The position numbers and the translations under genes were made by a program. The notes under the pieces were generated by a model. It worked only from the letters and a program-made list of their open reading frames with translations. It was not told where the DNA came from and searched no databases. Below, in pieces: positions 1-8,399 of a stretch of DNA of 64,000 nt. Origin of the DNA: Frigoribacterium sp. VKM Ac-2836 (lineage in GTDB: Bacteria > Actinomycetota > Actinomycetes > Actinomycetales > Microbacteriaceae); assembly GCF_013248995.1 (NCBI RefSeq), contig NZ_JABRPK010000001.1, forward strand, positions 682,001-746,000. The letters are read 5' to 3'. The first letter of the stretch is position 1. Each line of letters opens with the position of its first letter.

Positions 1-1076
1 GCTCGTGGCGCGACAGGTGTTGCGTACTGCGAACGAGCTGGTGGGGTGACCGAGCTGCAGCACGTCCTGCAGGTCGGCAAGGCCGATCAGCACGTCGGTC
101 AGGCCGACGACGCCCCGAGGCCCAGCGTGTCAGCCAGGTGGGGCAGACGCAGGTCACCGTCGACCACGTCGACCACGTCGACCACGTCGACGGTGGCGCC
201 GGTCTCGGCGAGGGCCACCGCGAGGTTGGCCGTCGTGGTCGTCTTGCCCTCTCCGGGCAGCGACGACGTGACGACGAAGCAGCGACTGGCCGACTCCACG
301 TTGACGAACTGCAGGTTCGTGCGCAGGGTGCGGAACGACTCGGCGCGCGGGTTGCGCGGGTCGACGTGCACGATCAGCGGGTGCTTCTTCGCCCCGGGGT
401 CGTAGCAGATGCCGCCGACGATGGGGGCGTCGGTGACGAGCTCGACGTCGTGCGAACCGTGGATGCGCGTGTCGAGGGTGCTCCGCAGCACGGCGGCACC
501 GACACCCAGGGCGAGGCCGATCAGCAGGCCCAAACCGAGGTTCAGCGCCGTGCGGGGGGTCGAGGGCGCCGAGGCCACCGACCCGGGGACGATCGTGGCG
601 ATCTTGACCAGGCTCGCGCCTCCATCGGCGGGCGTCTCGAGCTCGTTGACGACGACCTCGGTAAGGGAGGTGCCCACCGCGTTGGCGACGTCGGCCGCCC
701 GCTGGGCATCGGTGTCGGTCACCGTGATGTTGATCAACACGGTGTTGAGGGGGGAATCGGCAGTGATCTGACCGGCCAGCGCCGCCGCGGTCGTGTCGAG
801 GCCGAGCTGGTCGATCACCGGGTCGAGAACGGCGTCGCTCGTCACGACGTCGACGTAAGACTGCACCTTCTGCTGTGCCGCGCTGCTGCCCTGGACCGCA
901 TCGCCCGTGGTCGACGAATCCTGGGCCTGCACCGAGACGAACAGCCGGGTCGACGACACGTAGGTCGGCGTGGCGAGAAGAGAGGCGAGGGCACCGACGG
1001 CGACGCCGGCGAGCGTGAGGGCGGCGATGAAGATCCAGCCCTTGCGGAGAATGCGGATGTAGTCACGGAGTTCCAC
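1..1076 (-). pseudogene. Wzz/BY-type tyrosine autokinase, frameshifted and cut by window edge
   Basis: This resembles an exopolysaccharide chain-length determinant fused to a bacterial tyrosine kinase, acting at the inner membrane. From a GTG at 1076 the protein begins VELRDYIRILRKGW, then has a membrane segment (about residues 14-36), a Wzz extracytoplasmic domain, a second membrane segment near 180-200, and a P-loop PGEGKTTTT. The open frame ends at 99, just after the Walker A' region. Reading one base differently, the next codons continue as VVGLTDVLIGLADLQDVLQ, which is the expected family continuation. A single missing C in the CCCC run at 113-116 explains the break. The last 15 codons to the window edge fit the family poorly. 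Walker A' is expanded by a 9-bp tandem repeat at 161-191. Either a real pseudogene or a base-calling error in the homopolymer; the rest lies outside the window. Confidence 0.7.
161..191. repeat. 9-bp tandem repeat in the kinase Walker A' region
   Basis: The unit cgaccacgt is repeated three times plus four bases. On the minus coding strand it yields a V-D-V repeat immediately before the D-G-D of the Walker A' motif. The period keeps the reading frame, so copy number can change without a frameshift. Confidence 0.85.
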
Positions 1077-1396
1077 GTGGCTGAGGTCCTGTCCTGATCG
1101 GGTGCGAGCACCGTCGCAGGTACCCGGGCATACGCCGCGCGGACCATGCCTCCCGGCACCCTGATGGCTCCCCGCGGCTCTGCGCCGTGACCAATACTCA
1201 CACATGTGCCGCCCAGGCGGGGTACATATGTTGCGTCATCCGCTGAAGTGGCCCCCGAAGGGGGGTCGACTGCGACACCCGTCGTCCAACGAGCAGGCTG
1301 GGTGCTCGCTGAGATTCGGTCGTGCCTCGTGCCGGGCGCAATAGCGTGACGACGACGGGCACGCCCCGTGCTCGCATGTGATCAAGGAGGATCACC
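1077..1396. promoter_or_regulatory. Divergent intergenic region between EPS gene and formaldehyde dehydrogenase
   Basis: This 320-bp region separates two divergent genes and has no credible ORF. It holds short hairpins (CCCCC-GAA-GGGGG near 1251-1265) and an AT-richer patch around 1224-1235. A TAGCGT hexamer at 1342-1347 is a plausible -10 for the plus-strand gene, but no convincing -35 is visible. An AAGGAGG-type ribosome-binding site at 1383-1389 precedes the ATG at 1397. Confidence 0.4.
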
Positions 1397-2617
1397 ATGG
1401 CAACGAATCACGCGGTCGCTTACAAGGGCCCCGGCCAGGTCGAGGTCATCGACACCGAGTACCCGACCTTCGAGCTGAAGGACGGCCCGGGCGTCAATCC
1501 CGCGAACGTCGGCCGCAAGGTCAACCACGGCGCGATCCTGCGCACGATCGCGACGAACATCTGCGGCTCCGACCAGCACATGGTCCGCGGTCGCACCACG
1601 GCCCCGTCGAATCTCGTCCTCGGCCACGAGATCACCGGCGAGGTGGTCGAGGTCGGCCCCGACGTCGAGTTCATCAAGGTCGGCGACATCGTCTCGGTGC
1701 CCTTCAACATCGCCTGTGGCCGCTGTCGCAACTGCAAGGAGCGCAAGACCGGCATCTGCCTCAACGTCAACCCCGACCGTCCGGGCAGCGCCTACGGGTA
1801 CGTCGACATGGGCGGCTGGGTCGGCGGCCAGGCCGAGTTCGTGCTCGTGCCCTACGCCGACTGGAACCTGCTGAAGTTCCCCGACCGCGACCAGGCCATG
1901 GAGAAGATCCTCGACCTGGCGATGCTCTCCGACATCTTCCCGACCGGGTTCCACGGCGCCGTCACCGCCGGGGTCGAGGTCGGCTCGACCGTCTACGTCG
2001 CCGGAGCCGGCCCCGTCGGCCTCGCCGCCGCCACCGGAGCCCTGCTGCTCGGTGCCAGCGTCGTCATCGTCGGCGACATGAACGCCGACCGGCTCGCCCA
2101 GGCCCGCAGCTTCGGCTGCGAGACCGTCGACCTGACCAAGGGCGAACCGGGCGAGCAGATCGACCAGATCCTCGGCGAACCCCTCGTCGACTGCGCCGTG
2201 GACGCCGTGGGCTTCGAGGCGAAGGGCCACGGAGGCGGATCGGGCGAGGAAGCACCGGCCACCGTGCTCAACTCGTTGATGGACATCACCGCGGCCGGCG
2301 GCGCCATGGGCATCCCGGGGCTCTACGTCACGGGCGACCCGGGCGGCATCGACGCCGCGGCCCAGAAGGGGTCGCTCTCGCTCAGCCTCGGCACCGGTTG
2401 GGCCAAGTCGCTGTCGTTCACCACGGGCCAGTGCCCGGTGATGAAGTACAACCGGCAGCTGATGATGGCGATCCTCCACGACCGTACGAGCATCGCGAAG
2501 AACGTCCACGCGCAGGCCATCAGCCTCGCGGACGCCCCGCGTGGCTACGCCGAGTTCGACAAGGGCGCCGCCACGAAGTACGTCCTGAACCCGAACGACC
2601 TGATCAAGGCGGCCTAG
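1397..2617 (+). CDS. fdhA: Glutathione-independent formaldehyde dehydrogenase (Zn, NAD)
   Basis: This 406-residue zinc-dependent medium-chain dehydrogenase matches the glutathione-independent formaldehyde dehydrogenase family (Pseudomonas putida type), which oxidises formaldehyde to formate with NAD in the cytoplasm. Visible motifs are the catalytic zinc residues in NICGSDQH (C56) and LGHE (H77), a four-cysteine structural zinc loop CGRCRNCKERKTGIC (C107, C110, C113, C121), and a Rossmann motif VAGAGPVGLAAA near residue 200. The ATG follows a strong AAGGAGG. Length is normal for the family. It stands alone as a transcription unit ending in the 2627-2686 hairpin. Detoxification is the family role; the substrate is inferred. 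Confidence 0.9.
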   Translation: MATNHAVAYKGPGQVEVIDTEYPTFELKDGPGVNPANVGRKVNHGAILRTIATNICGSDQHMVRGRTTAPSNLVLGHEITGEVVEVGPDVEFIKVGDIVSVPFNIACGRCRNCKERKTGICLNVNPDRPGSAYGYVDMGGWVGGQAEFVLVPYADWNLLKFPDRDQAMEKILDLAMLSDIFPTGFHGAVTAGVEVGSTVYVAGAGPVGLAAATGALLLGASVVIVGDMNADRLAQARSFGCETVDLTKGEPGEQIDQILGEPLVDCAVDAVGFEAKGHGGGSGEEAPATVLNSLMDITAAGGAMGIPGLYVTGDPGGIDAAAQKGSLSLSLGTGWAKSLSFTTGQCPVMKYNRQLMMAILHDRTSIAKNVHAQAISLADAPRGYAEFDKGAATKYVLNPNDLIKAA

Positions 2618-2626
2618 CGGTCGTCG

Positions 2627-2686
2627 CGACCCGCGCCTCCTCGGCTCTCGGCCCACCGGCCGACACAGCCCGGGAGGCGCGGGTCG
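2627..2686. terminator. Hairpin built from an inverted pair of the 12-bp word
   Basis: A perfect 14-bp inverted repeat (arms 2627-2640 and 2673-2686, 32-nt loop) lies 10 bp after the fdhA stop. Both arms contain the exact word ACCCGCGCCTCC or its complement. There is no T-tract, which is common for actinobacterial terminators. It is probably the fdhA terminator. Confidence 0.65.
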
Positions 2687-2727
2687 GCCCACCCGGGCCG
2701 GCCGCGTTCCGCAGGCACGCGCGTCGT

Positions 2728-2740
2728 TGCACGTCGTGCA
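2728..2740. promoter_or_regulatory. Short perfect palindrome upstream of MFS gene
   Basis: TGCACGTCGTGCA is a perfect palindrome around a central base, ending 22 bp before the MFS start codon. It could be an operator for the efflux gene; no regulator gene is adjacent, so this is only a candidate. Confidence 0.3.
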
Positions 2741-2762
2741 CGGTGTATGACGGAACGATCCC

Positions 2763-4283
2763 ATGACGAAGACATCCGACACCCCTGCCTCGGGCCGCTC
2801 CGACGCCGCCCGCCCCGCCTCCGGCCCCCGATCCGACGAGGAGCGCCAGAAGTGGCGCGCCTTCGCCGTCTGTGTCGGCGTCGCCGCCCTGACGATCCTC
2901 GACCTGTCGAAGGTCAACGTGGGCCTGCCCAGCATCGAGGCCTCGCTCGGTGCCGGCCCCACCGCCCTGCAGCTGATCGTCGCCGGCTACGCGCTCGCCT
3001 TCGGCCTGTCGCTCGTGCCCTCCGGGCGGCTCGGCGACCTCAAGTCGCGCCGCATGATGTTCGTCATCGGCCTGACCTCGTTCACCGTCGCCAGCCTGCT
3101 CTGCGCCCTCGCGCCCACCATCGAGCTGCTCGTCGCCGCTCGCATCCTGCAGGGCGTCGCCGCCGGCATCCAGATGCCTCAGGTGCTCGGGCTGATCCAA
3201 CAGCTCTTCCAGGGCAAGGAGCGCGGGCGGGCCTTCGGTTTCTTCGGCGCCATCATCGGCGTCAGCACGGCGTTCGGCCCCACCCTCGGCGGCCTGCTCA
3301 TCGCGATCGGCGGGCCTGAGGACGGGTGGCGGCTGCTGTTCTGGATGAACATCCCGCTCGGCCTGATCGCCATCTTCTTCGCGCTCAAGCTGCTGCCGAA
3401 GACCCGCACGGCCTCGAACGGACACAACGAGCTCGACCTCTTCGGCATCGTGCTGCTCGGCTTGACGATCTTCACCCTGATGCTGCCGTTCGTGCTGACG
3501 ACCGGCCAGGGCGACGATCCGCTGCGCTGGCTGTTCTTGATCGGCTTCGTCGGCTTCGGCGCCGCCTTCGTCTGGTGGGAGCAGCGCTACAAGGCCCGGG
3601 GCAAGTCACCGGTCGTGCACTTCAGCCTCTTCTCGCTCGCGTCGTACCGCAACGGCACGCTGATCGCCACGGTGTACTTCTGCGCCCTGCCCGCGACCTT
3701 CCTGCTGACGACGCTCTACCTGCAGCAGGGGCTCGGCCTCGAGCCCGTCTACGCCGGCATGGTGACGATCCCGTTCGCCCTGACCAGCGCCGTCGCCGCC
3801 TTCTACGGCGGACGCCTGGTCGACCGTTTCGGCCGCAGCCTCGTCGTGCTCGGCCTGGTCCTCGTGGCGGTGGGTTTCGTCGCCCTGCTCCTCGCGGCCG
3901 TGCTCACCCCCCGCGAGATCACGCCGTACGCGATGGGCGTCGGCATGCTGATCGCCGGTACGGGTGGTGGCTTCGTCATCTCGCCGAACCAGACGCTGAC
4001 CCTGGCCGAGGTGCCCGTCGAGATGGGTGGCGTCGCCGGCTCGATGGGCCAGGTCGGTCAGCGCGCCGGCACGGCCATCGGCACCGCGGCGGCGGTCTCG
4101 ACGTTCTATTCGGTGATCGCCGGGGCCGGGGGAGCCGCAGGCTCGAATCTCGACGTCTACCACGAGGCCTACCGCAACGGCTTCTTCGTCACGATCGCCC
4201 TGGTGGCCGTGGCGCTCGCGCTCGGCCTGATGGACCTGCGGGCTCGCAAGAAGGGCCGCGTGGGCGAGGCGGCGGAGGCGTAG
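2763..4283 (+). CDS. MFS transporter, DHA2 (EmrB/QacA-like) family
   Basis: A 506-residue polytopic membrane protein of the major facilitator superfamily with about 14 predicted hydrophobic segments, as expected for the DHA2 drug:H+ antiporter branch. The loop 2-3 motif appears as GRLGDLKSRRMM (about residue 90), and the segment LDLSKVNVGLPSIEASLGAG near residue 50 matches the first-helix signature of the branch. The N-terminal 40 residues are hydrophilic and low in complexity. It probably exports a toxic compound; the substrate cannot be read from sequence. The ATG at 2763 has only a weak upstream ribosome site. A small palindrome at 2728-2740 is the only regulatory candidate. Confidence 0.85.
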   Translation: MTKTSDTPASGRSDAARPASGPRSDEERQKWRAFAVCVGVAALTILDLSKVNVGLPSIEASLGAGPTALQLIVAGYALAFGLSLVPSGRLGDLKSRRMMFVIGLTSFTVASLLCALAPTIELLVAARILQGVAAGIQMPQVLGLIQQLFQGKERGRAFGFFGAIIGVSTAFGPTLGGLLIAIGGPEDGWRLLFWMNIPLGLIAIFFALKLLPKTRTASNGHNELDLFGIVLLGLTIFTLMLPFVLTTGQGDDPLRWLFLIGFVGFGAAFVWWEQRYKARGKSPVVHFSLFSLASYRNGTLIATVYFCALPATFLLTTLYLQQGLGLEPVYAGMVTIPFALTSAVAAFYGGRLVDRFGRSLVVLGLVLVAVGFVALLLAAVLTPREITPYAMGVGMLIAGTGGGFVISPNQTLTLAEVPVEMGGVAGSMGQVGQRAGTAIGTAAAVSTFYSVIAGAGGAAGSNLDVYHEAYRNGFFVTIALVAVALALGLMDLRARKKGRVGEAAEA

Positions 4284-4290
4284 TCGGTGG

Positions 4291-4431
4291 TCAGAGGCGG
4301 GCGAAGGCCTCGACGACGTAGCTCGTGACGTCGACCTGACGTGTGCCCGGCAGGGCGATCGACGCGGGGTCGATCGAACCGGCGGCGGTGCTGGCGGTGG
4401 CGGTGGCGGAGACGACGGGCGTGACGAACAT
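4291..4431 (-). CDS. Probable 46-aa small protein of unknown function
   Basis: This short frame starts at ATG 4431 behind GAAAGG (4441-4446) with normal spacing and ends 8 bp from the MFS stop. Nearly every codon ends in G or C, which is the local signature of real coding sequence. The product begins MFVTPVVSATATAS and ends SYVVEAFARL. It is rich in Ala, Thr, Ser and Val, with no cysteine and no clear membrane helix. I recognise no family. It could be a small regulatory or precursor peptide; chance cannot be excluded at this length. Confidence 0.5.
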   Translation of the reverse strand: MFVTPVVSATATASTAAGSIDPASIALPGTRQVDVTSYVVEAFARL

Positions 4432-4692
4432 GGTGGGCCTTTCGGTCGGCTGGTGAGGCGGTTGGCGGGGCCCGGCCGCCCCTCACAGGGAGACGGGCGG
4501 CGGAGCCCCCGGCGCCCCTGCCCGAGATGCTCGGTGCTCCTGTCCGGAGCCGGTGACGTCGTGCGACCAGTCAAGCCGCCTCGACGTTGCGTGACCATGG
4601 GCGCAGGGCTGAGAGTCCCTCCGTCGGAGGGATGAACCTCGGCCCGGGCCCGGGACAATCGGGTGCACGGACGCACGCGCGCACGTTCATTT

Positions 4693-4831
4693 GCCGCGCC
4701 GCCGCCGCCGCCGCCGCCGCCTCGCCGCCGCGTCGCCGCGTCGCCGCCGCGTCGCCGCGTCGCCGCCGCGTCGCCGCGCCGCCGCCGCGTCGCCGCGTCG
4801 CCGCGCCGCCGCCGCGTAGCCGCGTCGCCGG
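4693..4831. repeat. GCC/CGTCG microsatellite tract
   Basis: About 140 bp made almost only of CGC, CGT and GCC triplets, including a run of about ten GCC units at the left and repeating CGCCGCGTCG blocks to the right. The tract is non-coding and should be prone to length change by slippage. Confidence 0.85.
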
Positions 4832-4847
4832 GTCCACTGTGGGCGTC

Positions 4848-4867
4848 GATCCGGTACGTACCGGATC
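4848..4867. promoter_or_regulatory. 20-bp perfect palindrome GATCCGGTAC/GTACCGGATC
   Basis: A perfect two-fold symmetric 20-mer sits 42 bp downstream of the hisN stop and beside the microsatellite. As RNA it would form an 8-bp stem with an ACGT loop. It may be a protein-binding site or part of the hisN transcript end. Confidence 0.4.
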
Positions 4868-4908
4868 ACACAAAGAGACGGATGCGTCCCTGGGCGGAAC
4901 GGCGCGAC

Positions 4909-5742
4909 TCAGGCAGGAGGCGCGGCCACGACCCCGAGGACGCTCTCGTGCAGCAGTCCGTTCGTCGCCATCGCGGTGCCGTGCCAGGGTCCCGGCTGCC
5001 CGTCGGCGCTCGTGAAGCGCCCACCGGCCTCCTCGACGACGACCGCCACGGCCGCCATGTCGTAGGGCTGCAGGTCGAACTCGCCCGCGACGTCGAGTGC
5101 GCCCTCGGCGACGAGCATGTACGACCAGAAGTCGCCGTACGCCCGCGTCCGCCAGACCCGGCTGGTCAGCTCGAGCAACTGCGGCAGGCGCCCGGCGTCG
5201 ATCCAGTACTCGAGCCCGTTGAAGCTGAGCGAGGCGTCGGCCAGGTCGCGCACGCCCGACACCCGCAGTGGGCCGTCGTGCTCGGTCGAGAACGCTCCGC
5301 CGCCCTGCGTCGCCCACCAGCGCCGTCCGAGGGCCGGAGCGCTCACCACGCCCACAACAGGCACCCCGTCGACGACCAGCGAAATCAACGCGGCCCAGAC
5401 CGGCACCCCGCGCAAGAAGTTGGCCGTGCCGTCGATCGGGTCGACCACCCACTGGCGGTGCGAGGGGGCGTCGTGGCCGTACTCCTCGCCGTAGAAGGTG
5501 TCGTCCGGACGCGCGGCCGCGACCCGCTCACGGATCGCCCGCTCGACGGCCCGATCGGCGTCGGTCACGTGCGAACGGTCGGGCTTGAGCGACACGTGCA
5601 GGTCGGCCGAGCGGTACCGCTCGGTGCTGATCGCGTCGGCCAAGTCGGCCAGCTCGAGCGCGAGCGCCAGGTCGTCCGCCCAGGGTGCCCCGGTCGATCG
5701 GTCGGACGAGGAGGCTCGGGTCGGCTCGGCAGCATCGGTCAC
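4909..5742 (-). CDS. hisN: Histidinol-phosphatase, inositol monophosphatase family
   Basis: This 277-residue protein of the Mg-dependent inositol-monophosphatase fold carries the hallmark metal-binding motif WVVDPIDGTANF (about residues 95-106) and a C-terminal segment FDLQPYDMAAVAVVVEEAGG. In actinobacteria the member adjacent to rsgA and aroA is HisN, which dephosphorylates L-histidinol phosphate in histidine synthesis. The start is GTG at 5742. A TACGCT hexamer (5749-5754, minus strand) lies exactly 6 bp before it, so the gene may have its own leaderless transcript. It is 53 bp downstream of rsgA. Another inositol-phosphatase substrate is possible, but context favours HisN. Confidence 0.88.
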   Translation of the reverse strand: MTDAAEPTRASSSDRSTGAPWADDLALALELADLADAISTERYRSADLHVSLKPDRSHVTDADRAVERAIRERVAAARPDDTFYGEEYGHDAPSHRQWVVDPIDGTANFLRGVPVWAALISLVVDGVPVVGVVSAPALGRRWWATQGGGAFSTEHDGPLRVSGVRDLADASLSFNGLEYWIDAGRLPQLLELTSRVWRTRAYGDFWSYMLVAEGALDVAGEFDLQPYDMAAVAVVVEEAGGRFTSADGQPGPWHGTAMATNGLLHESVLGVVAAPPA

Positions 5743-5795
5743 CCCGTCAGCGTACCCAGCCCGCCCTGCTCGTCCGGGCCCTGCGCGCCGGCGCG

Positions 5796-6926
5796 CTAGC
5801 CGAGCTCGTCGCTGCGTGCGTCGTCGGCGGCCGCGGCGAGGTCCCGACCGCTGACGCCGCCCTTGGACTGGAGCAGCGACTGCAGCGACTCGAGCCGTTC
5901 ACGGCCGACGTCGCCGAGCTCGCCGGCCTCGACGCGGTCGACGATCTCCCAGTCGTGGGCCTCGGCCAGGGGAATGCCGTCGACCGGCTCGCCCTCGGCC
6001 GGGATCGCGTGCGCCGCGAACGACTTGAGGATGTTCTCGGGGTCGACGTGCCCGAGCCCGAACGACCGGACGCCCGGGGTGTCGACGATCCAGCCGCCCG
6101 TCGGCACCTTGAACGACACCGTCGACGACGAGGTGTGCCGCCCGCGGCCGGTGACGGCGTTGACCACGCCCACCTCACGCCGCGACCCGGTCAGGGCGTT
6201 CACGAGCGTGGACTTGCCGACGCCAGAGTGGCCGACCGTCACCGTGACGTGACCGTCGAGGACGCCACGCAGTTCGTCGAGCGCGGGGGAGACCTGCCCG
6301 CCCGGCGCGACCTCGTCGAACGAAGTCGACGTCGTCGTGACGATGCGCAGGTCGAAACACGAGAAGTGCGCCGCGAACGGCGTCGGGTCGGCGAGGTCGG
6401 TTTTCGTGATGCAGAGGATCGGTTCGACCCCCGCGTCGAACGCGGCCACCATGTACCGGTCGACCAGGCGCGGGCGCGGTTCGGGGTCGGCCGCGGCCAC
6501 GACGATCAGCATCTGGTCGGCGTTGGCGACGATGACTCGCTCGACCGCGTCGCTGTCGTCGGCGCTGCGCCGCAGCAGCGTGGACCGCTCGTGCACCTTG
6601 ACGATGCGGGCGAGCGACCCCTCGGAGCCGCTCGTGTCGCCGACCACGCCGACGCGGTCGCCGGTCACGACGCTCTTCTTGCCGAGTTCGCGCGCCCGGG
6701 CCGTCGTGATCTCACGCTCGTCGGGCGTGCCCGCATCCATCAGCACGCCGTAGCGGCCGCGGTCCACCGTCCAGACGACGCCCTCCTCGGCGTTCGCGTA
6801 GGCGGGCCGCTGCTTGGTGCGCGGCTTGTTGCCCTTGGGGTTCGGGCGCACCCGCACCGAGCTCTCGTCGTACTCGCCGTAGTCGCGCTCGTCGTCGGCC
6901 TCGTCGCCGTCGGTCCACCAGCTCAT
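5796..6926 (-). CDS. rsgA: Ribosome small-subunit-dependent GTPase A
   Basis: RsgA is a circularly permuted GTPase that checks late 30S ribosome assembly. The 376-residue product shows an OB-like N-terminal half, the G4 motif as TKTDL, the P-loop GHSGVGKSTLVN and G3 as DTPGVRSF, in the permuted order G4-G1-G3. The N-terminal 55 residues are charged and low in complexity. The C-terminal zinc cluster (Cys-X4-Cys-X-His-X5-Cys in many homologues) is not present here; a helical tail is seen instead. It lies 52 bp downstream of aroA and upstream of hisN in the conserved aroA-rsgA-hisN order. Confidence 0.9.
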   Translation of the reverse strand: MSWWTDGDEADDERDYGEYDESSVRVRPNPKGNKPRTKQRPAYANAEEGVVWTVDRGRYGVLMDAGTPDEREITTARARELGKKSVVTGDRVGVVGDTSGSEGSLARIVKVHERSTLLRRSADDSDAVERVIVANADQMLIVVAAADPEPRPRLVDRYMVAAFDAGVEPILCITKTDLADPTPFAAHFSCFDLRIVTTTSTSFDEVAPGGQVSPALDELRGVLDGHVTVTVGHSGVGKSTLVNALTGSRREVGVVNAVTGRGRHTSSSTVSFKVPTGGWIVDTPGVRSFGLGHVDPENILKSFAAHAIPAEGEPVDGIPLAEAHDWEIVDRVEAGELGDVGRERLESLQSLLQSKGGVSGRDLAAAADDARSDELG

Positions 6927-6978
6927 CGTGTCCTGCCCATCGTCGACCGTGCCCTGCCCATCGTCGTCGGCCCGGCGC

Positions 6979-8394
6979 CTAGAGGAACCCGAGCAGGTCG
7001 ATGTCGGCGGGGCTCTGGTGGACGGCCCGACCGAGCATCTCGTCCCACAGCTCGACGAACTGCGGCAGGGTCTTGCCCACGACGCGGACGTCGTCGAGCT
7101 CGACCCCCTCGACCGCGAGGCCGATGATCGCCGCCGCGGTCGCCATGCGGTGGTCCTCGTAGGTGCGCCACTGGCCCGCGTGCAGCGGGGACGGCTCGAC
7201 GCGCAGGCCGTCCTCGAGTTCGGTCACCGCGCCTCCCAGGGCGTTGATCTCGGCCGCCAGGGCTGCGAGACGGTCCGTCTCGTGACCACGCAGGTGACCG
7301 ATGCCGGTGATCGTGCTCGGGCCCGACGCGAGGGCGGCGAGGGCGACCAGCGCGGGGGCGAGTTCGCCGCCGCGCGAGAGGTCGACGTCGACGCCGGGCA
7401 GTGAGCCGCCGCCGACGAGGCCGGGACCGCCGTCGACGGTGAGGGTGTCGCCGTCGAGCGTCACGGTCGCCCCCCAGAGCGGCAGCAGGTCGATCAGGTC
7501 GGCCCCGACCTGCGTCGTGTCGGCGGGCCAGTGGGCGATGGACACGGTGCCCCCGGCGACCAGGGCCGCCACGAGGAACGGCGCCGCGTTTGACAGGTCG
7601 GGCTCGATGACCACCTCGCGCCCCGCGATCGCGGTCGGCGGAACGATCCACGTGCCGGTGGAGGGCGACTCGACCTCGACCCCGCGCTGCGCGAGCGCGT
7701 CGATCGTCATCTCGATGTGCGGCAGGCTCGGCAGGCGTTCGCCGGTGTGGGTCAGGGTGAGGCCGCGCTCGAAGCGCGGCGCGGAGAGCAGCAGTCCCGA
7801 GACGAACTGGCTCGAGGCCGAGGCGTCGATCTCGACGTCACCGCCCTCGACCTCGCCGGTGCCGTAGAGGCTGAACGGCAGCATGCCCCGGCCGTCGTCG
7901 TTGACCTCGACGCCGAGGGAGCGCAGAGCCTCGATCGTGGTGCGCATCGGGCGCTTGCGGGCACCGGCGTCACCGTCGAACGTGACCGGTCCGAGCGCCA
8001 GCGCCGCGACCGGTGGCAGGAACCTCATGACCGTGCCGGCCAGGCCGCAGTCGATCGTGGCGCCGCCCTGCAGCTCGCCCGGCGTGACGACGAGGTCGGG
8101 CCCGAACGGGGAGTCCGACGGGAACTCGGTGACCGTCGTGCCGAGCGCCTTGAGCGCCTCGATCATCAGCGCCGTGTCGCGGGAGTGCAGCGGCAGGCGC
8201 AGCGTCGACGGCGACGACGCCAGCGCCGAGAGCACGAGTTCGCGGTTCGTGAGCGACTTCGACCCGGGCAGGGACGTCGAGGCGCGCAGCGGTCCGGAGG
8301 CGGTGGGCGCGACCCAGCGCCCCTCGTCGACCTCGGGAACCTTTCCGTCGCCGTAGGGAGAGAACTCGGGCCCGGAATACCTGTACACCTGCAT
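6979..8394 (-). CDS. aroA: 3-phosphoshikimate 1-carboxyvinyltransferase (EPSP synthase)
   Basis: This 471-residue enzyme catalyses the sixth step of the shikimate pathway, joining shikimate-3-phosphate and phosphoenolpyruvate. Family motifs include [17 protein letters not shown] near residue 40 and [10 protein letters not shown] near residue 145, plus a C-terminal [13 protein letters not shown] chose ATG 8394 ([15 protein letters not shown]); a TTG eight codons earlier is possible. The start region overlaps the divergent sigH promoter (8374-8399), so expression of the two may interfere. The aroA-sigH-rsrA divergence is conserved in many actinobacteria. Confidence 0.9.
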   Translation of the reverse strand: MQVYRYSGPEFSPYGDGKVPEVDEGRWVAPTASGPLRASTSLPGSKSLTNRELVLSALASSPSTLRLPLHSRDTALMIEALKALGTTVTEFPSDSPFGPDLVVTPGELQGGATIDCGLAGTVMRFLPPVAALALGPVTFDGDAGARKRPMRTTIEALRSLGVEVNDDGRGMLPFSLYGTGEVEGGDVEIDASASSQFVSGLLLSAPRFERGLTLTHTGERLPSLPHIEMTIDALAQRGVEVESPSTGTWIVPPTAIAGREVVIEPDLSNAAPFLVAALVAGGTVSIAHWPADTTQVGADLIDLLPLWGATVTLDGDTLTVDGGPGLVGGGSLPGVDVDLSRGGELAPALVALAALASGPSTITGIGHLRGHETDRLAALAAEINALGGAVTELEDGLRVEPSPLHAGQWRTYEDHRMATAAAIIGLAVEGVELDDVRVVGKTLPQFVELWDEMLGRAVHQSPADIDLLGFL

Positions 8395-8399
8395 CGGTT
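8374..8399 (+). promoter_or_regulatory. SigR/SigH-class promoter for sigH-rsrA
   Basis: GGAAT at 8374-8378, a spacer of exactly 18 bp, then GTT at 8397-8399. This matches the published thiol-stress sigma SigR/SigH consensus GGAAT-N18-GTT. It points toward sigH and overlaps the first codons of the opposite-strand aroA. It predicts positive autoregulation of the sigma factor under disulfide stress. Predicted transcript start is near 8405. Confidence 0.8.

Larger units (their letters stand above)
4432..4908. other. Gene-poor interval with microsatellite and palindrome
   Basis: This 477-bp stretch lies between the small ORF and hisN. It holds a CGCCG/CGTCG-rich low-complexity tract and a 20-bp palindrome, both listed separately. 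The long arginine-, proline- and alanine-rich open frames across it are products of the repeat and are not credible genes. Confidence 0.6.

Noticed and set aside
138-1097. 319-codon plus-strand frame antisense to the exopolysaccharide gene
   Set aside because: A shadow of the Wzz-kinase gene; composition is not protein-like.
4604-4640. CTGAGAG...TGAACC stretch resembling part of a THI-box (TPP) riboswitch
   Set aside because: The P2/P4 helices and the closing conserved segment are missing, and no plus-strand thiamine gene follows.
4693-4831. CRISPR-like repeat array
   Set aside because: Units are simple triplets with no spacers and no cas genes nearby.
4587-5799. Long Arg/Pro/Ala-rich plus-strand open frames
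   Set aside because: They are created by the triplet repeat and by the antisense of hisN; no start site or domain.
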